A stretch of DNA of 54,825 nucleotides from Chloroflexota bacterium (lineage in GTDB: Bacteria; Chloroflexota; Anaerolineae; Anaerolineales; Villigracilaceae), in contig JACRBH010000158.1 of NCBI GenBank assembly GCA_016234535.1, forward strand, positions 1 to 54,825. The letters run 5' to 3'. Below are positions 1 through 7,256 of the stretch, piece after piece (the stretch's first letter is position 1; each line of letters begins with the position of its first letter). The notes under the pieces are model-generated. The model was not told the DNA's origin. It saw nothing but the letters and a program-made list of their open reading frames with translations, and searched no databases. The translations under genes and the position numbers were made by a program.

Positions 1-2328
1 ACTGTCTACTCTCTGGATGATGAAATCGAACTCGACCGTTACAAACAACACACCATCGAAGCGGTTGTAGACCGCCTCGTCATTTCGCATGGGGGCGAAA
101 AAGAAGAGAAGAAAGCCGCGCTTACCCGCTTAACAGATTCCATCGAAACCGCGCTTAAGTTTGGCGAAGGTTATCTCACCGTCCATCTTGTTGACAAGCA
201 GGAGGATATTTCCTTCTCCGAACATCTAGCCTGCCCCGAACATGGCGTCAGTATCAATGAAATCGAGCCGCGCACCTTCTCGTTCAACACACCACAGGGC
301 GCATGTCAGGATTGTCAGGGACTTGGCTCGAAGTTGGAGATAGACCCGGATCGCATCATCCCTGATGACAGCATCTCGCTCAATGACGGTGCGATCATCA
401 GCATGGAGTGGAGCGGCCCCAAAGTGGAGGGCGGTTACTATTGGCAGAGTCTGATCAATGCGGCGAAAGCTTTCAAAATAGATCTGGATAAACCCGTCAA
501 AGACCTAACCAGGGAACAACTAAAAATTGTCTTATACGGCACTGGCGACAAACAGATCCAGATGACCTATCAAGGCGCAAACGGGAATGAGTTCAAATTC
601 ACACGCGCCTTTGAGGGTGTGATCACAAACATGGAGCGGCGCTATCGCGAAACCAATTCCGAATACATCCGCGAGAAGATCAGCGAATTCATGTCCGACC
701 GCCCCTGCCCCACCTGTGGCGGCAAAAGACTTAATCCAGCCGCGCTGGCAGTCACCGTAAACGATGTAAATATCGTCGAGGCAAATTCCTGGCCTGTGTT
801 AAAGACCCTTGAATGGGTCAAGAAAATTGCCGGCAAGAATTCACCGCTGACGTCGAAACAGAAAGCCATTGCCGAACGCGTCATCAAGGAAATTCACGAG
901 CGGCTTAATTTTCTCGTCAACGTTGGATTGGATTACCTGACCTTGAATCGCTCCGCCACTTCATTATCAGGCGGCGAAGCGCAGCGCATCCGACTCGCGA
1001 CGCAGGTTGGTTCCCGTTTAGTGGGAGTTCTCTACGTTTTGGATGAACCGTCCATCGGCCTGCATCCGCGCGATAATGCGCGCCTGCTGGAAACACTTAA
1101 GGGATTGCGCGATCTCGGCAACACGGTTTTGGTTGTCGAACATGATGATGAGACCATTCGCGAAGCAGACTGGGTCATTGACCTGGGTCCAGCCGCCGGC
1201 GAACATGGCGGAGAGATAATCGCAGAAGGCACGCCGAAACAGATTTTGGCGCACCCAAAGTCGCTGACAGGACAATACCTCTCGGGGCGCAAGCAGGTTG
1301 CAGTCCCGAAGAAGAGGCGCGAAGGAAATGGCAAGGCGCTGAAAATTGTCAACGCAACGGCGAACAACTTGAAGGGCATAGATGTCTCGATCCCATTGGG
1401 AAAAATGGTTTGCATTACCGGCGTTTCCGGGTCGGGCAAGTCCACGCTGATGAGCGATATTATGTACAACGCGCTGGCAGCAAAGTTGATGTTTGCGCGC
1501 ACAAGCCCGGGCGAACATGAGCGCATTGAGGGGATTGAGCATCTCGATAAGATCATCAACATTGACCAGTCGCCGATCGGACGCACGCCGCGCTCCAACC
1601 CTGGGACGTATACCGGGCTGTTTGATGAAATCAGAAAGCTGTTTGCGGAACTGCCGGAAAGCAAAGTGCGCGGATATAAGCCCGGAAGATTCTCGTTCAA
1701 CGTACATGGCGGACGCTGTGAGGCTTGTCAGGGACAGGGCGAGCTGCGGATCGAAATGCAGTTCCTGCCCGATGTGTACGTGCCTTGCGATGTGTGCCAC
1801 GGCAAGCGATTCAACCGTGAGACCTTGCAGGTGATGTTCCGCGATCAATACAGCATTGCAGATATTCTTGACATGACCGTTGACCACGCGCTCACGGAGT
1901 TCGTCAATTTTCCGCCGATGCAAAACAAATTGAAATTATTGCAGGAAGTGGGGCTGGGATATGTGCGTGTGGGCCAGCCTGCCACCACCCTTTCCGGCGG
2001 CGAGGCCCAGCGCGTGAAGCTCTCGAAGGAATTGTCACGCCGCGCTACGGGGCGCACGCTCTATGTTTTGGATGAACCGTCTGTCGGCTTGCACGCCGCA
2101 GATGTTCACAAGTTGATCGAAGTACTCCAGAGGCTGGTGGACGCCGGTAACTCGGTGGTGATCATCGAACATAACCTCGATATCATCAAAATCGCGGACT
2201 GGCTAATCGATCTCGGCCCCGAAGGCGGTGACCGCGGCGGCGAGTTGCTCGCAGAAGGCACGCCGGAACAAGTGATGAAGGTAAAAGAGTCTTACACGGG
2301 GAAGTATTTGAAAGCGCACATGAAGTAG
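1..2328 (+). CDS. uvrA: UvrA, excinuclease ABC subunit A (5' truncated by window edge)
   Basis: DNA-damage sensor of nucleotide excision repair; an ABC-type ATPase that loads UvrB at lesions. The frame is open from base 1 to the stop at 2328, giving 775 residues, so roughly the first 170-180 residues of the usual ~940-960 are missing to the left. Visible: zinc-module cysteines (CQDCQGLG, CPTCGGKR), first-half ABC signature LSGGEAQRIRLA with Walker B YVLDEPSIGLHPRD, second Walker A GVSGSGKST, second zinc module CEACQGQGE...CDVCHGKRF, and second signature LSGGEAQRVKLS with YVLDEPSVGLH. All second-half ATPase motifs look intact. It is monocistronic as far as visible; an inverted-repeat element follows directly. 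Confidence 0.97.
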   Translation, partial: TVYSLDDEIELDRYKQHTIEAVVDRLVISHGGEKEEKKAALTRLTDSIETALKFGEGYLTVHLVDKQEDISFSEHLACPEHGVSINEIEPRTFSFNTPQGACQDCQGLGSKLEIDPDRIIPDDSISLNDGAIISMEWSGPKVEGGYYWQSLINAAKAFKIDLDKPVKDLTREQLKIVLYGTGDKQIQMTYQGANGNEFKFTRAFEGVITNMERRYRETNSEYIREKISEFMSDRPCPTCGGKRLNPAALAVTVNDVNIVEANSWPVLKTLEWVKKIAGKNSPLTSKQKAIAERVIKEIHERLNFLVNVGLDYLTLNRSATSLSGGEAQRIRLATQVGSRLVGVLYVLDEPSIGLHPRDNARLLETLKGLRDLGNTVLVVEHDDETIREADWVIDLGPAAGEHGGEIIAEGTPKQILAHPKSLTGQYLSGRKQVAVPKKRREGNGKALKIVNATANNLKGIDVSIPLGKMVCITGVSGSGKSTLMSDIMYNALAAKLMFARTSPGEHERIEGIEHLDKIINIDQSPIGRTPRSNPGTYTGLFDEIRKLFAELPESKVRGYKPGRFSFNVHGGRCEACQGQGELRIEMQFLPDVYVPCDVCHGKRFNRETLQVMFRDQYSIADILDMTVDHALTEFVNFPPMQNKLKLLQEVGLGYVRVGQPATTLSGGEAQRVKLSKELSRRATGRTLYVLDEPSVGLHAADVHKLIEVLQRLVDAGNSVVIIEHNLDIIKIADWLIDLGPEGGDRGGELLAEGTPEQVMKVKESYTGKYLKAHMK

Positions 2329-2342
2329 TAGTGTGATAAACA

Positions 2343-2516
2343 CGTACACAGGTAGACAAGCTGCTTAATAGACGTTATCGGTAATTAGAAAAAACGTCCC
2401 AAAGGTTGTTATTTGGCATTGAATTTCCTCGCTCAAACCTTCGGGACGGTGGCATATAAGTTATTTCCGATACCGTCTAATATTTATGTACTTGTCTACC
2501 TGTTTTCTTGTGTACG
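2343..2516. repeat. Long imperfect inverted-repeat (MITE-like) element
   Basis: The two arms begin GTACACAGGTAGACAAG and end with CTTGTCTACCTG...GTGTAC, and continue inwards with matching blocks (TAGACGTTATCGG against CCGATACCGTCTA; CGTCCCAAAGGTTG against CAAACCTTCGGGACG). The arms are about 65-80 bases with small indels around a short AT-rich centre. No transposase is encoded. It lies between uvrA and the LysM gene and may act as a terminator for uvrA. Confidence 0.7.
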
Positions 2517-2610
2517 CGATTCCTTTTTTTCAGGTAGAATTATTTTCAAGGTAATCAAAGCCAAGGTGGAAGCGCCCGACAACAGCGCTTTAATATAAGG
2601 AAAACAATTC

Positions 2611-3405
2611 ATGAACAACAGACCTCCGATTTCGTCATCTTCATCGTCCAATGTTATCAACGCGTACCGCAAACGCAGGCAGTCAGGCGGGCCAAATATT
2701 ATTCTCATTGCCGCCATCATACTTGTTCTGATCGGCGTAGCCCTGCTGGTTGCATGGATGCTCGAACCGGGAAGACCGCTTAACTCGTTAATAGCCACAG
2801 AGACCGCCACCCCCACCCTCACGTTCACTCCGACTCTCACAAATACGCCTACGGAAACCCCGACAGTTACGTTTACGCCCACGGTCACGTTTACGCCAAC
2901 ATTTTCGACGAATTTCAATTACACTGTCCAGCAAGGCGACTATCTCGGGTTGATCGTTGAAAAATACAATCTCGGCGATGATGGCGTCGCCTGGATTTTG
3001 CTGCTAAACCCCTTCGGCGGAATAGATGACCGGGGATTTCCGATCGGTGTAGACCCGACCACGCAAAACATCCTCCCGGGTCAGGTGATTCTGCTGCCCG
3101 CACCCGGAGCGCCATTTCCAACTTCCACCCCAATCCCAGCAGACTTGCCGCGCGGCACAAAGGTTGAATACATCGTCAAAGCCGGAGACTCGCTCGGCCT
3201 CATTGCCGCCCTCTTCAACAGCACCATCGATGACATAGTCAAGGAAAACAGCATCACTGACACCAACGCCATCAAGATCGGCGACTTGTTAATCATCCCC
3301 GTCAATATGGTAACTCCCACACCTACACGCCCACCCACAAGCACGCCCGTTACACCAGGGCCTGGCACATCGCTCCCCACAGCTACATCCACACCGGTTA
3401 ACTAG
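2611..3405 (+). CDS. Membrane-anchored protein with two LysM domains
   Basis: 264 residues, start ATG at 2611 with AAGGAAAA upstream. Residues ~28-50 form one hydrophobic segment, so the protein is anchored in the membrane with its bulk outside. A Thr/Pro-rich linker (~62-100, repeated TPT units such as TFTPTLTNTPTETPT) is followed by two LysM modules: YTVQQGDYLGLIVEKYNL (~104-160) and YIVKAGDSLGLIAALFN (~186-232, ending GDLLIIPVN). A second TPT-rich tail closes the protein. LysM domains bind glycans, commonly peptidoglycan. The exact role is unknown; no enzymatic domain is present. This linker style is frequent in Anaerolineae envelope proteins (knowledge-based impression). Confidence 0.85.
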   Translation: MNNRPPISSSSSSNVINAYRKRRQSGGPNIILIAAIILVLIGVALLVAWMLEPGRPLNSLIATETATPTLTFTPTLTNTPTETPTVTFTPTVTFTPTFSTNFNYTVQQGDYLGLIVEKYNLGDDGVAWILLLNPFGGIDDRGFPIGVDPTTQNILPGQVILLPAPGAPFPTSTPIPADLPRGTKVEYIVKAGDSLGLIAALFNSTIDDIVKENSITDTNAIKIGDLLIIPVNMVTPTPTRPPTSTPVTPGPGTSLPTATSTPVN

Positions 3406-3507
3406 CAGTCCACCTGTAGCGCGACACATTGTCCCCGTATGGGGGTTTGTGTCGCCCACTTTGCGAGACTGCAAAGCGTCTCGCGTTACCGCGTAAGGTG
3501 AATAACT
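3406..3507. repeat. Family A MITE-like repeat, copy 1
   Basis: Contains the family core TGTAGCGCGACACATTGTCC, the nested hairpin GCGAGACTGCAAAGCGTCTCGC, and the right end GCGTAAGGTGAATAACT. It starts at the LysM gene stop codon. See the other family A copies at 7140, 30935, 36639, 40065, 42501, 42716, 42841 and 45649. Confidence 0.75.
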
Positions 3508-3525
3508 GAATCAGGTTTTGGACTC

Positions 3526-3559
3526 AATTCCGCCCTTCAAACGAATGAAGGGCGGAATT
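3526..3559. terminator. Perfect 14-bp stem hairpin between convergent genes
   Basis: AATTCCGCCCTTCA and TGAAGGGCGGAATT are perfect inverted repeats around a 6-base loop, with T/A-rich flanks. It sits between the LysM gene (+) and the FmdE-like gene (-), so it probably serves as a bidirectional terminator. Confidence 0.7.
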
Positions 3560-3619
3560 TAATTTAACTCCCAGCAAGTGTCTGAACAGTCCGCTTTATT
3601 GCCACAAAGCCCCAAAGAC

Positions 3620-4216
3620 TCAGAAGAAAATAACTTCTTCAGCGCAACAACGGTAATACCCCTCGCCCGCGCAAGTGCGGCAAAGGATAACATTTTTAAT
3701 CAACACCTCGCGGCCATTGATGATCTCCTCCCCGCAGTTTTCGCATACCGTTTTTCTGTTTGGCTTGCTAATGATTTCATCAAGTGATGGCATTAGCTCA
3801 ACGTGTTGAAATGTAAACAGTTCATGAGCGGGGATGATCTGATAAGCATGTAACATGGCCGCCCAGTTGTTGGGTGCTTTGGGAACATATTCCAATGCGA
3901 GCGAGCGGGATGCGCCTGAGGGCGTGATGCGCAGGGATGTTTCAGTGTGGGTGTCTGTAAATGTCGCCGCAACCTTCCCAAAGTCCAGAATGCGAAGCGT
4001 GCGGCTGCCAATGTGACAGCCCGATGCGGCGATGATTCCATCCACTGCGCATCCATCTGTTTCAGCAATGACGAGCAGGCGCTTATCTGTGCGCGGCAAA
4101 TCCAATTGAAGAAGTTCGGCGGCATATAACGCCATGCGCGCGCCAAGCACCTGCCGCGGACAAACGTGTTTGTGCCGGGCCGAACTCTCGTTCAGAATAT
4201 CGCCAAGCGTGCGCAT
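3620..4216 (-). CDS. FmdE-family protein with C-terminal zinc ribbon
   Basis: 198 residues. The N-terminal part (ESSARHKHVCPRQVLGARMA, then AETDGCAVDGIIAASGC and RTLRILDFGKVAATF) has the His/Cys pattern of the FmdE (formylmethanofuran dehydrogenase subunit E) family. The C-terminus has a four-Cys zinc ribbon, CENCGEE...CRTCAGEGYY. In bacteria FmdE-like proteins occur next to molybdenum or tungsten enzymes and their role is unsettled; there is no formylmethanofuran dehydrogenase here. The start codon overlaps the stop of the upstream DUF2270 gene (TAATG), so translation is coupled. It is the last gene of the long minus-strand run; the nearest Mo enzyme is the Soe-like subunit three genes upstream. 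Confidence 0.8.
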   Translation of the reverse strand: MRTLGDILNESSARHKHVCPRQVLGARMALYAAELLQLDLPRTDKRLLVIAETDGCAVDGIIAASGCHIGSRTLRILDFGKVAATFTDTHTETSLRITPSGASRSLALEYVPKAPNNWAAMLHAYQIIPAHELFTFQHVELMPSLDEIISKPNRKTVCENCGEEIINGREVLIKNVILCRTCAGEGYYRCCAEEVIFF

Positions 4217-5292
4217 TATTTTTCTTCCGAAAGCGGGTTAAAGCCGCGCCCAAGAACTTCATGCGCGGGTGAAACAATCACAAACGCATTCGGGTCTTCC
4301 TTCGAAACGGCTGATTTCAAATTGTGGATTTCCGTGACGGTAATGGCGCACATGAGGACTGAATGGTCCTTCCCCGTATACATTCCCTTGCCAGACATGG
4401 CCGTAACGCCGCGCCTGAGATCGGTGAGAATGCGGTCTGAAACGGCTTTGGTTTTATCGGTAATGATCAATGCCAGATATTGCCGTCTGCGGTGTTTGGG
4501 AATCAATAATTCGCGCAGGCTTTTCGGTTTGCCTTCCTCTTCATGATTCTCATGACCATTGTCTCCGCCAAAGCGCGGAAGTATTTCGCCGGTGGCCTTG
4601 GTCATGCCGACAGTACCAATGGCGATCAACAAAAGAAAGCCATAGTAGATGGCGCCAAGAGCTATCATGATCTGACCTGGTATCGGCCCAACGGCCCCTC
4701 TCAAAACAAATTCCGACAGGCTGGTTGCGGGATCGGGGAAAAGATAACTTTTTGCAAACCATGAAGCGCCAAGCATACAGAAAATCCATAAATAATTGCG
4801 CCGTAACCGGCGGCCAAACGCCTCCCACATGGAAATGGGGAAACTCGGTGAAAGTAAATTTTCAGCCAGACTCTCAGCCCATTCCGGCGAAGGATGAAAT
4901 GGCGGGACCAGCATGGCGGCATAAAAATCCGTCTCCATCAGGCGGATGCGGTAACTCCACAATTCATAATAACGATACCGCCGCGCTTCGATAAAAAGAA
5001 ACCATGTCGTCAACAATGTATTGAGAATGATCACACCATGGTGAACATTGGGCTGGCTGAATGCGATGGAAAGAGTGGCTCCCGAGGATACAACCGCCCA
5101 GTTCGTGGTGGTATCCAGCCGTTGACGCCAGACATTGGCGCGCTGGATCTCCGCGCGGAAGAGATGCACCATTGCAGTGACAAACTCGCTTGTCTTTAAC
5201 TTGTATCCGCGATAAGTCCAGACAGGCTCTTCAACTTCCTGCTTCTTTGAAGCAGCTCTTTTTTTAGGTGTTGTATTTTTTGGTGTCGTCAT
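4216..5292 (-). CDS. DUF2270-type membrane protein with C-terminal DUF2179-like domain
   Basis: 358 residues. After a Lys-rich cytoplasmic N-terminus (~1-22), the segment WTYRGYKLKTSEFVTAMVHL...FRAEIQRANVWRQRLDTTTNW is typical of DUF2270 proteins, with about four membrane segments (~66-100, ~170-187, ~205-232). A Lys/Glu-rich stretch (~240-265) leads into a soluble domain (LALIITDKTKAVSDRIL..RGVTAMSGKGMYTGKDHSVL) that resembles the DUF2179 / YitT C-terminal fold, a ferredoxin-like domain thought to bind small ligands. It lies 5 bases after the SLC13 permease stop and overlaps the FmdE gene, so all three look co-transcribed. Function unknown; a regulatory partner of the permease is possible. 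Confidence 0.75.
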   Translation of the reverse strand: MTTPKNTTPKKRAASKKQEVEEPVWTYRGYKLKTSEFVTAMVHLFRAEIQRANVWRQRLDTTTNWAVVSSGATLSIAFSQPNVHHGVIILNTLLTTWFLFIEARRYRYYELWSYRIRLMETDFYAAMLVPPFHPSPEWAESLAENLLSPSFPISMWEAFGRRLRRNYLWIFCMLGASWFAKSYLFPDPATSLSEFVLRGAVGPIPGQIMIALGAIYYGFLLLIAIGTVGMTKATGEILPRFGGDNGHENHEEEGKPKSLRELLIPKHRRRQYLALIITDKTKAVSDRILTDLRRGVTAMSGKGMYTGKDHSVLMCAITVTEIHNLKSAVSKEDPNAFVIVSPAHEVLGRGFNPLSEEK

Positions 5293-5297
5293 AATAT

Positions 5298-7097
5298 TTA
5301 TCCAATCGGCATGATATAGGGAAGAATAACCAGAAGAAGGATGACGAGAATAATAGTCAACGGGACGCCCACGCGGGCGTAGTCCTTGAATGTATAGCCG
5401 CCGGCGCCCATGACCATCACATTAACCGAATGCCCCAGCGGCGACATGAACGCCATGGATGAAGCGAGCGCCACCGCCATCGCCATGCTTCTAGGCTCCA
5501 TGCCGACCTGTTGGGCGGCGGCGATTGCAATCGGCGCAACAACCGTCACCGCAGCCGCGCCGTTGATGATTTGAGTCATGGCTACGGTGAGCAGGACAAA
5601 CCCTGCCAGTAAAACCAAATGTCCCGCCCCGCCGAGGGATGACAGAATCGCATTTGCGAACAAGGTTGATGCGCCAGTTTTATTCAACGCAACACCCACG
5701 GGAAGCATTCCCGCCACAAGGAATAAGCTGCGCCAATCAATCGCGCGGTATGCCTGATCCATGTTCATCGTGCGGATCAAGACCATTGCCACCGCGCCGC
5801 TCAACATAATCTCTGCAATCAGGTTGGGGAAGGCAACCGCCAAAAACAAAGTGCCAGCCATGATCAACGTAGTGAACCAGCCGCGCAGGGTCATGCGTGT
5901 GGATGGCGCGGATTCAGCAAGGAGCATCAAGCCGGGCTCTGTTCTCAACAAACCCAGGCTTTTCTCCGTTCCTTGAAGCAACAGGCCATCGCCAAATTCA
6001 AGCGGCAAATCCGCAAGGCGGGTGCGGATGGAACGTCCACGCCGCCAGACGGCCAGTACCTTTGCGTTGAATTTTTGTTCAAAGCGAATCTCCTGCAGAG
6101 TCAGGCTGGCAAGATGAGAGCGCGGCGCAATTGCGGTCTCAATCAACTTCATATCCGGTGTGGAAAGATAATCCTGCTGCCATTCACCGGAAGGAAGCAC
6201 ATCGAGCATATCTTTAAGTGACTCCGGCATACTGTCTTCCGGGCGGGCCATGATCAAAAGAATATCCCCGCCTTTCAAAACAGTTTTTGCCTCAATCGGC
6301 AGTGTGGTCCTTCCGCGTTGAACAGCGATTACATTGAGGTTATGCTTTTCGCGCAAACCGCTTTTTGCAAGCGTAATGCCATCGAGACTTCCACCTTTGC
6401 ATATCTTTGCGCGCACCAATCTTTCAGAGAGTTGATATGTGTTGAGCAGGTCATCCGTCTCTTCGCCTTCTTCGTGGCGTTGTGCGGGAGATTGGTTCGG
6501 CAATAATCTCCGTCCCCATAAAACCATGAACAGTATTCCCGCCAATGCGAGAGGGAGACCAATGGGGGCAAAATCGGTCAACGCGAAGCCCGGGAGTTTT
6601 GCATCATGCAGCAACCCGCCGACAACAATGTTGGTGGTGGTCAGTAACGTGGCCATGCCGCCCAGGATGGTCCCAAACGCCAGGGGCATGAGCAATTTTG
6701 ATGATGACACTTTTGAACGCCGCGCCACCCCGGACAAGGAAGGGAATAGCAATGATGCGGCGGCGATGTTGTTCATGAAAAGTGAAAGCACCGCCGATGC
6801 AGTCATCACACCGAAGATCAACCGCTTTTCACCCTGGCCAAATAATTTAATAATGAACAAACCCATGCGTTCGGTCATGCCTGAACGGCGCAATCCTTCC
6901 GCGAGGACAAAGGCCGATAACATGATGATGACCGCTGAACGGCTGAATCCTGAAAACGCTTCCTGCGGGGTTAGAATGCCGCTCAAGCCCAATGCAAGCA
7001 TCAACATCAACGCGACGATGTCGGCTCGAAGAATATTCCCCAACAGCAAAAGAGCGGCGATGAAGAGGAACAGTAACGTTATACTAATTTGTGACAT
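5298..7097 (-). CDS. SLC13-family anion permease with two TrkA-C domains
   Basis: 599 residues. Hydrophobic segments at ~1-60 and ~90-195, then two soluble RCK/TrkA-C-like domains (~215-280, KICKGGSLDGITLAKSGLR; ~315-380, IAPRSHLASLTLQEI), then about six more membrane segments. The C-terminal half carries the family signature MAFMSPLGHSVNVMVMG. SLC13/DASS permeases move dicarboxylates, sulfate and other anions, and the TrkA-C insert is typical of the SAC1-like branch linked to sulfur status. Lying downstream of the sulfur cluster and the Soe-like enzyme, sulfate or sulfite transport is an attractive inference, but substrate cannot be read from sequence. Start ATG at 7097, with GAGGAAAAA about 15 bases upstream. 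Confidence 0.85.
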   Translation of the reverse strand: MSQISITLLFLFIAALLLLGNILRADIVALMLMLALGLSGILTPQEAFSGFSRSAVIIMLSAFVLAEGLRRSGMTERMGLFIIKLFGQGEKRLIFGVMTASAVLSLFMNNIAAASLLFPSLSGVARRSKVSSSKLLMPLAFGTILGGMATLLTTTNIVVGGLLHDAKLPGFALTDFAPIGLPLALAGILFMVLWGRRLLPNQSPAQRHEEGEETDDLLNTYQLSERLVRAKICKGGSLDGITLAKSGLREKHNLNVIAVQRGRTTLPIEAKTVLKGGDILLIMARPEDSMPESLKDMLDVLPSGEWQQDYLSTPDMKLIETAIAPRSHLASLTLQEIRFEQKFNAKVLAVWRRGRSIRTRLADLPLEFGDGLLLQGTEKSLGLLRTEPGLMLLAESAPSTRMTLRGWFTTLIMAGTLFLAVAFPNLIAEIMLSGAVAMVLIRTMNMDQAYRAIDWRSLFLVAGMLPVGVALNKTGASTLFANAILSSLGGAGHLVLLAGFVLLTVAMTQIINGAAAVTVVAPIAIAAAQQVGMEPRSMAMAVALASSMAFMSPLGHSVNVMVMGAGGYTFKDYARVGVPLTIILVILLLVILPYIMPIG

Positions 7098-7139
7098 TTA
7101 TTGACCAGACTTTTTCCTCTGGATGAAACCCACGTATCG

Positions 7140-7253
7140 GGACTCACCCGAAGTTGATTCTGTTTCAAGGGGCATTCTCGCGTACTGCGAGATTTATCTC
7201 GCAATTGCAAGGCGACATAAACCCCCATACGGGGACAATGTGTCGCGCTACTG
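7140..7253. repeat. Family A MITE-like repeat, copy 2 (diverged left end)
   Basis: Contains GCGAGATTTATCTCGC and the block GACATAAACCCCCATACGGG followed by GACAATGTGTCGCGCTAC, as in the copies at 36639 and 45649. It separates the molybdoenzyme gene from the SLC13 permease gene, so these may still be one transcript through the repeat. Confidence 0.7.
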
Positions 7254-7256
7254 AAT

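Noticed and set aside
1018..1923. Long open frame on the minus strand inside uvrA
   Set aside because: Antisense shadow of a strongly conserved gene; the encoded peptide has no recognisable features and codon use follows the uvrA frame.
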